From Trebonia sp035294225 (lineage in GTDB: Bacteria; Actinomycetota; Actinomycetes; Streptosporangiales; Streptosporangiaceae), in the NCBI GenBank assembly GCA_035294225.1, contig DATGLH010000131.1, positions 1 to 35,977 of the forward strand: 35,977 nt of DNA, given 5' to 3'. Positions 30,710 to 35,977 of the stretch are shown here, one piece after another. Position numbers and translations under genes: made by a program. The notes under the pieces were generated by a model. That model had not been told where the DNA came from. It saw nothing but the letters and a program-made list of their open reading frames with translations, and searched no databases. Positions within the stretch are counted from its first letter, which is position 1. Each line of letters begins with the position of its first letter.

Positions 30710-31753
30710 ACGATCACGGATGTGGCCAGGCTGGCCGGAGTATCGCCCGGCACGGCCTCCAAGGCGCTGAACGGCCGGGGCAACATCAGCCGGGATACCG
30801 TCCGCCGGGTCCATGAGGCCGCCGAGCGGCTCGGCTACCAGCCGAACGCGCTAGCCAGGGGGCTGCTCAGCGGCCGCACCTGCACGGTGGGCCTGATCAC
30901 CACGGACAGCTTCGGCCGGTTCAGCATCCCCGTCTTGCAGGGCGCCGAGGACGCGCTCGGTCCCGGCAGCGTGTCCGTGCTCCTGTGCGACAGCCGCGAC
31001 GACCGCATCCGCGAGCAGCACTACCTCCGCATCCTGCTGGAACGCCGGGTGGACGGCATCATCGTGACCGGCCGCCGGCAGGACCCGCGCGCCCCCGTCG
31101 GCGCGGGGCTGCCGGTTCCGGTGGTGTACGCGATGACCCAGTCCACCAGCCCCGCGGACCTGTCCCTGATCCCCGACGACATGCAGGGCGGCATGCTCGC
31201 GGTGCGGCACCTGCTCAGCACCGGCCGGACCAGGATCGGGCACGTCACCGGGCCGACCCGGTTCGCCGCCTCCCGGCTGCGCGCGCAGGGCGCCGCCGAG
31301 GTGCTCGCCAGCGCCGGGCTGACCATGGCCGGCGGCGGCGTGCTGTACGGCGAATGGAGCGAGGAGTGGGGCCGCCAGGGCGCCGACGTGCTGCTGCGCG
31401 CGGCGCCCGACACCGACGCCATCTTCTGCGGGAACGACCAGATCGCCCGCGGCGTCGCCGACGCCCTCCGCGAGGCGGGCCGCAAGGTGCCCGACGAGGT
31501 CGCCCTCGTGGGCTTCGACAACTGGGAGATCATGGCCACGGCCTGCCGTCCCCCGCTCACCACGGTGGACATGAACCTGCGCGAGCTCGGGCGCACCGCG
31601 GCCGAGCGCCTGCTGGCCGCCATCGAGGGCACGTTCACGCCTGGCGTGGAGAAACTGCCCTGCAGCCTGGTGGTGCGCGAGTCCAGCCGGGCCCGCGCCG
31701 CCGGGCACGCCGGGCACGCCGGGCATGCCGGCGCGGGCGGCGCGGGCGGCTAG
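30707..31753 (+). CDS. LacI-family regulator (GH31/GH127 side)
   Basis: A 348-residue LacI/GalR regulator: helix-turn-helix from the first residue (MTITDVARLAGVSPGTASKA), hinge LGYQPNALARGLLSG, and effector domain (VGLITTDSFGRFSIPVLQG, RRVDGIIVTGRR, AIFCGNDQIARGVADAL, VALVGFDNWEIM). Divergent from the GH31 operon and upstream of GH127, with a shared palindromic motif at both promoters, it is the likely local repressor. The C-terminal tail AAGHAGHAGHAGAGGAGG is built from 9-bp DNA repeats and is probably not part of the fold. Its stop lies in a 32-bp tandem duplication. Confidence 0.92.
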   Translation: MTITDVARLAGVSPGTASKALNGRGNISRDTVRRVHEAAERLGYQPNALARGLLSGRTCTVGLITTDSFGRFSIPVLQGAEDALGPGSVSVLLCDSRDDRIREQHYLRILLERRVDGIIVTGRRQDPRAPVGAGLPVPVVYAMTQSTSPADLSLIPDDMQGGMLAVRHLLSTGRTRIGHVTGPTRFAASRLRAQGAAEVLASAGLTMAGGGVLYGEWSEEWGRQGADVLLRAAPDTDAIFCGNDQIARGVADALREAGRKVPDEVALVGFDNWEIMATACRPPLTTVDMNLRELGRTAAERLLAAIEGTFTPGVEKLPCSLVVRESSRARAAGHAGHAGHAGAGGAGG

Positions 31754-31804
31754 CGTCTGGCGGCCGGCGCCGCGCGGGCGGCTAGCGTCTGGCGGCCCGC
31801 GCCG
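31700..31804 (+). repeat. 9-bp and 32-bp tandem repeats at the lacI 3' end
   Basis: Three copies of GCCGGGCAC/T (31700-31726) encode GHA repeats, followed by two GCGCGGGCG units. Then a 32-bp unit occurs twice (31741-31772, 31773-31804; one mismatch); the first copy contains the TAG stop. Confidence 0.9.
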
Positions 31805-31826
31805 CGCCGTGCTAGCCTCCCCAGCT

Positions 31827-31842
31827 AGGAAAACCTTTTCCT
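31827..31842 (+). promoter_or_regulatory. Candidate LacI operator upstream of GH127
   Basis: AGGAAAACCTTTTCCT: 7-bp perfect inverted arms around a central CC, 8 bp after a TAGCCT -10-like hexamer, so over the likely start site. The half-site AAACCTTTTCCT recurs at the GH31 promoter (30503-30514). Which LacI protein binds is inference. Confidence 0.62.
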
Positions 31843-31877
31843 TCCTGTTGCCGGAGATCTCGCTGCCGGAGGTGCGT

Positions 31878-31904
31878 GTGACCCGCTGGAAGCAACGCTC
31901 GTGA
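31878..31904 (+). CDS. Short upstream ORF (8 codons) coupled to GH127
   Basis: GGAGG (31868-31872), 5 nt, GTG and then a frame reading MTRWKQRS whose TGA (31902-31904) overlaps the GH127 GTG (31901-31903). The GH127 start has no Shine-Dalgarno of its own, so ribosomes finishing this mini-ORF could re-initiate on GH127. Alternatively it could be a chance reading or the trace of a frameshift at the GH127 start. Confidence 0.4.
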   Translation: MTRWKQRS

Positions 31905-33958
31905 GCTCGCTGGCCGATGACATCTCCCCGGACGGCGCCGCCGCGGGCCTCAGCGCAGGCGACCCCGCCCCCGCCGGCCCGGTCGGCATGTCCGGTGCGG
32001 CGGACTGGGCGCACCGGCCGCTGCCGGGCCGCGGTGCCCGGCTGACCAGGGGCCTGCTGCACGACTGGCAGCGGCGCAACCTGGCCGAGAGCCTCCCCAT
32101 CGCCCTGCGGCAGCTCGAGGCCGCCGGCAACCTCGACAACATCCGGCTCGCCATCCGGTCCGGGGCCGGCGGCATGGCCGCGGGCGACGGCGGCGGCCCG
32201 CGCTATCGCGGCCCGGTCTTCATGGACTCGGACATCTACAAGACGCTGGAGGCCATCGGCTGGGAGCTCGGCCGCGGCAGCCGCCCCGAACTGGCCGCGT
32301 TCGCCGCCCAGGTGACCGGCCTGCTGGAGCGGGCACAGCTGCCCGACGGCTACCTGGACTCCTACTTCCAGGTGACCGGCGAGCCCCGCTACTCGCGCCT
32401 GGCGTCCAGCCACGAGATGTACTGCGCCGGTCACCTCATCCAGGCCGCGATCGCGCTCCGCCGCGGGGCCGGAGACGGCCGCCTGCTCGCCGTGGCCGTC
32501 AGGCTCGCCGACCACCTAGTGCGCGAGTTCCTCGGCGCGGCCAGGGGCCTCGACGGCCACCCGGTCATCGAAACCGCGCTCGTGGAGCTGTACCGGGAGA
32601 CCGGCAACAGGGACTACCTGGCGCTCGCCGGGCAGTTCGTCGACCAGCGGGGCGCCGGCCTGGCCGGCGATTCCGGCATGGGCCGGCGCTACCTGCAAGA
32701 CCACGTGCCCGTCCGGTCGTCGCGGACCGAGGTCGGGCACGTGGTGCGCGCGCTGTACCTGGAAGCCGGGGTCGCCGACGTGGCCGCCGAGAGCGGCGAC
32801 CGCGAGCTCCTGGAGTCCTCCGTCCGCCGCTGGGCGGACATGGTCGCCGCGAAGACGTACCTTACCGGCGGCAACGGGTCACGTCATTGCGACGAGGGGT
32901 TCGGCGACCGGTTCGAGCTGCCGCCCGACCGGGCCTACAACGAGACATGCGCCGCGATCGCGAGCTTCCACTGGAGCTGGCGGCTGCTGCTGGCGACCGG
33001 CGATGCCCGGTACGCCGACCACATGGAGCGCGTGCTCTACAACGGCTTCGCCGCCGCGGTCTCGGCGGACGGCCGGCGGTTCTTCTACGTCAACCCGTTG
33101 CAGCGCCGGGAGGACCACTTCGAGAAGGACGACCCGGGCAGGCGGCACGAGTGGTTCAGCTGCGCCTGCTGCCCGCCGAACATCATGCGCCTCATCGCCT
33201 CGCTCGGCCATTACATCGCCACCACGTCGGATGACACGCTGTACCTCCACCAGTTCACCGGCTCGCGCCTTTCCGGCGCGGGCCTGGATGTCGAGGTGGC
33301 CACCGGCTACCCCTGGTCAGGGCAGGTGGACATCACCGTGCTCGCGGCCGCCAGCGGAGAACGAGGGCTGGGCGTCCGCGTCCCGGCGTGGAGCGCCGGC
33401 CCCCGGTTCCGCCTTAATGACGAAGCGGAACGGGCGGTGGTCCCTGTCCAGGGTTACCTCCTGCTGCGCCGCGAGTGGCGGCCCGGCGACCGGGTTCGCC
33501 TGCTGCTGGACATGGCACCGCGGTTCAGCTACCCCGACCGGCGCGTCGACGCGGTCCGCGGGTGCGTGGCGGTCGAGCGCGGCCCGCTGGTGTACTGCTT
33601 CGAGCAGGCCGACCAGCCCCCCGGGGCGCGCGTGGACGACCTGCTCCTCGATGCCGGCGGCCCGCTGGATGAGTTCCCGGTCACGCTCGACGGCGTGGGC
33701 CAGACGATCCAGGTCCGCGTCCGCGCGCTGCGCCTGCCTCCTGACGACCCGCGCGGCGACGCCCCGGCCGCGGGCACGGCCGCGGTCGGGGTTCCGTATT
33801 TCCAGTGGGACAACCGGGACGGCGGTGCCATGCGCGTATGGATGCCCTGTGTCCAGCCGGCGGTGCCGCGAAGGCGCGACGCGCGAAGGCACGACGCGGC
33901 GGGCCGGCCGTCCCTGCCCGGTACCGCCGCGGTCCGGTACCGTCGGGGACGTGGATGA
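31901..33958 (+). CDS. GH127 beta-L-arabinofuranosidase
   Basis: A 685-residue family 127 enzyme that cleaves terminal beta-L-arabinofuranosides, known from hydroxyproline-linked arabino-oligosaccharides of plant extensin-type glycoproteins. The zinc-thiolate site is intact by alignment to the Bifidobacterium HypBA1 pattern: E348 and C350 in YNETCA, C423 and C424 in SCACCPPNI (C423 as nucleophile), and E332 in CDEGFGD at the spacing of the proposed acid/base. An (alpha/alpha)6-barrel is followed by beta-sandwich domains. There is no signal peptide. The first about 35 residues and the last about 35 (Arg-rich) look non-conserved. The GTG start overlaps a short upstream ORF; the 3' end overlaps the cyclase gene by 8 nt. 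Confidence 0.93.
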   Translation: MSSLADDISPDGAAAGLSAGDPAPAGPVGMSGAADWAHRPLPGRGARLTRGLLHDWQRRNLAESLPIALRQLEAAGNLDNIRLAIRSGAGGMAAGDGGGPRYRGPVFMDSDIYKTLEAIGWELGRGSRPELAAFAAQVTGLLERAQLPDGYLDSYFQVTGEPRYSRLASSHEMYCAGHLIQAAIALRRGAGDGRLLAVAVRLADHLVREFLGAARGLDGHPVIETALVELYRETGNRDYLALAGQFVDQRGAGLAGDSGMGRRYLQDHVPVRSSRTEVGHVVRALYLEAGVADVAAESGDRELLESSVRRWADMVAAKTYLTGGNGSRHCDEGFGDRFELPPDRAYNETCAAIASFHWSWRLLLATGDARYADHMERVLYNGFAAAVSADGRRFFYVNPLQRREDHFEKDDPGRRHEWFSCACCPPNIMRLIASLGHYIATTSDDTLYLHQFTGSRLSGAGLDVEVATGYPWSGQVDITVLAAASGERGLGVRVPAWSAGPRFRLNDEAERAVVPVQGYLLLRREWRPGDRVRLLLDMAPRFSYPDRRVDAVRGCVAVERGPLVYCFEQADQPPGARVDDLLLDAGGPLDEFPVTLDGVGQTIQVRVRALRLPPDDPRGDAPAAGTAAVGVPYFQWDNRDGGAMRVWMPCVQPAVPRRRDARRHDAAGRPSLPGTAAVRYRRGRG

Positions 33959-34904
33959 GCCCGGCACCGCGGATGTCCCGTTCGACGACCTTCCCCGCCT
34001 GCCCGAGTCGGGCCTGCGGCATTCCTGGGAACATTATGGCCCGGGCGACCAGCTCGGCACGCTGAACCGGCTGACCGCGGCGGTGGTCGCGGCCGCGGCC
34101 GGGTGCGTGCGCACCGGCGAGCGGATCGGCCTGAACCTCCCGCTCGGGCTGCCCGACCCGCCGTTCTTCGGCAGGCAGGCGCCGCGGCACACGGTGTTCC
34201 CGATGGGACCCAGGGCCTGGGACGACCGGCTCGACGGCTTCTACCCGCAGGCTTCGAGCCAGTGGGACGGCTTCCGGCACATCCGCGCCGGAGCGGACGG
34301 CTTCTACGGCGGCTGGCAGGGCAGTCCGGACACCGATCCGGAGCCGCTGGGCATCCAGCACTGGGCGCGGCGGGGGATCGTTGGCCGCGGCGTCCTCGCC
34401 GACCTAGCGGCGCGCGGCGGCTACGACCCGTTCGAGCGCGTGGCGTTCGGGGTCGCCGACCTGACGGCGGCGCTGCGGGAACAGGGCACCAGCCTGCGGT
34501 CCGGCGACATCCTGTGCGTCAGGACCGGCTGGGTGGACAAGTACCTGGCGCTCGGCGGGCCGGCGCGCGGGGAGCTGGCCGGCCGCCTGGTGGACCCGGC
34601 GGGGTACACGTGCGCGGGGCTGGCCGGAAGCGAGGAGATGAGCCGTTTCCTCTGGGACAGCGGTGTCGCCGCCGTGACATGCGACAACCCGGGGGTTGAG
34701 GTGGTCCCCGGCGATCCGGGGGCCGGCTCGCTGCACCTGCGGCTGATCCCCTGCCTCGGTTTCGCCATCGGGGAGCTGTTCGACTTCGCGGCGCTGGCCG
34801 CCGCCTGCCGCCGGGAACGGCGCTATGAGTTCCTGTTCGCCAGCGTTCCGCTCAACCTCACCGGAGGGGTCGGCTCCCCCGCCAACGCGATAGCGATCCT
34901 GTAA
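33951..34904 (+). CDS. Cyclase-family hydrolase (PF04199, kynurenine-formamidase-like)
   Basis: A 317-residue protein with the cyclase-family layout: PFDDLPRLPESGLRHSWEHY and GPGDQLGTLNRLTAAVV at the start, the metal-site region SSQWDGFRHIRAG (the QWDGxxH variant of HxGTHxD), HWARRGIVGRGVLADLAARG, DILCVRTGW and FLWDSGVAAVTCDNPGVE. These enzymes are metal-dependent amidases, lactonases or dehydratases; the substrate is not predictable here. GTG 33951 was chosen because homology begins right after it; it overlaps GH127 by 8 nt and is presumably cotranscribed. A lactonase step on an oxidised pentose would fit the locus but is speculation. Confidence 0.85.
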   Translation: MDEPGTADVPFDDLPRLPESGLRHSWEHYGPGDQLGTLNRLTAAVVAAAAGCVRTGERIGLNLPLGLPDPPFFGRQAPRHTVFPMGPRAWDDRLDGFYPQASSQWDGFRHIRAGADGFYGGWQGSPDTDPEPLGIQHWARRGIVGRGVLADLAARGGYDPFERVAFGVADLTAALREQGTSLRSGDILCVRTGWVDKYLALGGPARGELAGRLVDPAGYTCAGLAGSEEMSRFLWDSGVAAVTCDNPGVEVVPGDPGAGSLHLRLIPCLGFAIGELFDFAALAAACRRERRYEFLFASVPLNLTGGVGSPANAIAIL

Positions 34905-34905
34905 T

Positions 34906-34930
34906 CCGCCCGGCCCCGGGGGCCGGGCGG
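34906..34930 (+). terminator. Likely terminator after the GH127/cyclase operon
   Basis: A 10-bp GC stem (CCGCCCGGCC with GGCCGGGCGG, loop CCGGG) begins 1 bp after the cyclase TAA and is followed by GAGTTTG. The T-run is short, as is usual in high-GC actinomycetes. Confidence 0.65.
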
Positions 34931-35143
34931 GAGTTTGCGTGACGCTTGGCCCGCTATGGGGGGGACACGCTCAGTCCCCTACGCTCAGGCTCCCAACCCG
35001 CCGCGCCGCCTCACGATCGAAGCGACGTACCACCTTTAGGCCACGGGCGCGACAGCCACCAGGACCATAACCCCCGAACGCAGACGGCCAAGGACGGGCA
35101 AGGAAGGCCCCGCCGCGCGGGACGGCCGGACCCGCCCGCCCCC
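34931..35143. other. ORF-poor spacer, left part
   Basis: Nothing convincing. Reading frames are open on both strands only because of GC content; none shows a Shine-Dalgarno together with a recognisable fold. Confidence 0.5.
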
Positions 35144-35553
35144 GCCCCGGCGCCGACCGGGTTCCCGCACAGCCAACCCGACGTTACGGGGCCGGCGCCG
35201 GGGCAAAGATCAAGGGCGGAACACCATCGGGCCCGTGGCTGCCGCCCCGGACCCCGCGCTACGGCCGCATCGTGGCCGTACACCTACAGAACAGCAAGAC
35301 GAGCAGCAGCGGGGAGGCTGTCCGCCCCTGCACTGCTGAGAGCGTTCCCGCTGGCAGCGGGAACGCGCGGCTCCGCTCCGTCTCCCCTGGTTCCCGGCCT
35401 CACCCCCTCAAAGGGCAAGGGGCCGGGGCCGGGAACCCCGCCGACTCCGCTCCGCCGCAAAGTCAAGATCAAAGTCAAAAGCAGAAGTCAAAACCGTGGG
35501 GGAACCCGGAACCCCCGCGACCACCCCAAGCGCCCCGGGTTCCAGGTTCCCCC
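35144..35553. other. Intergenic block with four long stem-loops (possible structured RNA or DNA element)
   Basis: Four strong dyads occur in order. The first is a 12-bp perfect stem (35144-35155 with 35193-35204) enclosing a 6-bp stem (CGGGTT/AACCCG). The second is an 11-bp perfect stem with a GGC loop (35342-35352 with 35356-35366). The third is an 11-bp perfect stem (35389-35399 with 35427-35437). The fourth pairs 16 of 17 positions (35498-35514 with 35537-35553). A run of AAGTCAA-type repeats (35460-35495) separates the last two. No gene family is recognised in any frame. The strand and role are unknown; a non-coding RNA, a recombination or transfer site, or stacked terminators are all possible. 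Confidence 0.5.
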
Positions 35554-35678
35554 ACACCCCCTCCTGCCTCCCCCGAAAGCAGGTGCTGGCGACGGCACGC
35601 GCTGCCAGCAACTACCGGGCGTCCGCGCTACCGCGCGGCGCGCCGAGGGTCATCGCCGGCGGCTGCGGAACACGGAAA

Positions 35679-35708
35679 CGCCCCGCCACCCGGGAGGGTG
35701 GCGGGGCG
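35679..35708 (-). terminator. Rho-independent terminator of the DUF397 gene
   Basis: A 13-bp perfect GC stem (35679-35691 with 35696-35708, GGGA/TCCC loop) lies 19 bp beyond the DUF397 stop on the minus strand and is followed there by TTTCCGTGTT, a usable T-rich tail. Confidence 0.85.
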
Positions 35709-35727
35709 CCCGCCCGCATGGAAGGCT

Positions 35728-35913
35728 TCAGGCCCGCGGCGACTCCTTGATCGCGGCGGCGAACCGCCGCCACGACTGCGGGGCGAACGCCAGAACCACC
35801 CCAGCCTGGTCCTTGGTATCGCGGACAAGGACCAGGCCCGCGTCCCTGCCGACTTCCACACAGTTGGCCTGAGAACCTGAATAGCTGGACTTCCGCCAGG
35901 TCTGTTCAGTCAT
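35728..35913 (-). CDS. DUF397 domain-containing protein
   Basis: A 61-residue actinobacterial protein with the complete DUF397 pattern: WRKSSYSGSQANCVEV near the start, LVLVRDTKDQAGVVLAFAPQ and a C-terminal SWRRFAAAIKESP. Such genes almost always follow an XRE/Scr1-type helix-turn-helix gene and act as its small partner (BldB/WhiJ-like systems affecting development or secondary metabolism). That arrangement is seen here: an open frame upstream on the same strand overlaps its ATG by 8 nt. The start at 35913 gives the family N-terminus MTEQTWRKSS. Confidence 0.92.
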   Translation of the reverse strand: MTEQTWRKSSYSGSQANCVEVGRDAGLVLVRDTKDQAGVVLAFAPQSWRRFAAAIKESPRA

Positions 35914-35977
35914 TACCAATCTCGCTTCTGATCTGCCTCAGCAGATTCATTGATTCCCTTGGCGGCAGCGCTGCCGC
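35906..35977 (-). CDS. 3' end of an upstream gene, probably XRE/Scr1-type regulator (partial)
   Basis: The last 23 codons of a frame entering from the right edge read LPPRESMNLLRQIRSEIGND and stop at 35906, overlapping the DUF397 start by 8 nt. The overlap and the LxPRES...LLRQI ending fit the C-terminus of the helix-turn-helix genes that normally precede DUF397. The DNA-binding domain lies outside the window, so identity rests on context. Confidence 0.5.
   Translation of the reverse strand, partial: AAALPPRESMNLLRQIRSEIGND

Noticed and set aside
35011..35283. 90-codon minus-strand frame (GPVTSGWLCGNPVGAGAGAG region)
   Set aside because: No Shine-Dalgarno or known domain, and it overlaps the first stem-loop; kept only as a possibility in the structured block.
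34946..35872. 308-codon plus-strand frame in the final intergenic region
   Set aside because: Pro/Arg-rich, spans several hairpins and the DUF397 gene in antisense, with no family resemblance.

Overview
The window is very GC-rich, with strong G/C third-position bias, many GTG starts and many 4-nt start/stop overlaps. It carries DUF397, ECF41, CbbX-type RuBisCO and MsiK-like ABC genes. This points to a high-GC actinomycete, plausibly Streptosporangiales-like or a relative; the genus cannot be fixed from sequence alone.

Region 1 (1-6.5 kb) is accessory. It holds a PLP aminotransferase, a MarR regulator divergent from an MFS exporter around a 38-bp operator-like palindrome, a DUF1697 protein and an SDR oxidoreductase. 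Between them lie remnants of a MerR regulator, an ankyrin-repeat protein and a DinB/DUF664 protein.

Region 2 (6.2-13.5 kb) is a Calvin-Benson-Bassham cluster. On the minus strand cbbR, cbbL, cbbS, cbbX (red-type RuBisCO and its activase) and a small beta-barrel-like hypothetical protein follow one another, the cbb genes with 4-nt overlaps. A GAF sensor kinase/NarL-type regulator pair follows, divergent from phosphoribulokinase. RuBisCO plus phosphoribulokinase are the two diagnostic enzymes of CO2 fixation; no hydrogenase or CO dehydrogenase gene is in view.

Region 3 (13.7-18 kb) holds DUF3291 and DUF1614 proteins, decayed Phd/PIN toxin-antitoxin genes, an NmrA-like gene with an ECF41 sigma factor behind a near-consensus ECF41 promoter, and a cytochrome P450 remnant lacking its heme cysteine.

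Region 4 (18-34.9 kb) is a pentose-glycan utilisation locus. A rightward operon encodes LacI, GH51 alpha-L-arabinofuranosidase, a lipoprotein solute-binding protein, two permeases and an ABC ATPase. A convergent leftward operon encodes a GH31 alpha-xylosidase-like enzyme, two permeases and a second binding lipoprotein, without its own ATPase. A second LacI gene, a GH127 beta-L-arabinofuranosidase and a cyclase-family hydrolase follow. All three glycosidases lack signal peptides, so imported arabino/xylo-oligosaccharides are probably trimmed in the cytoplasm. A shared half-palindromic motif lies upstream of GH31 and GH127.

Region 5 (34.9-36 kb) is an about 800-bp ORF-poor stretch with several long stem-loops, then a DUF397 gene and the 3' end of an upstream gene, both leftward.

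A recurrent feature is short, near-perfect tandem duplication at gene ends, several copies including the stop codon (prk, DUF1614, ABC permease, second lacI) or the ribosome-binding site and start (DUF1614).
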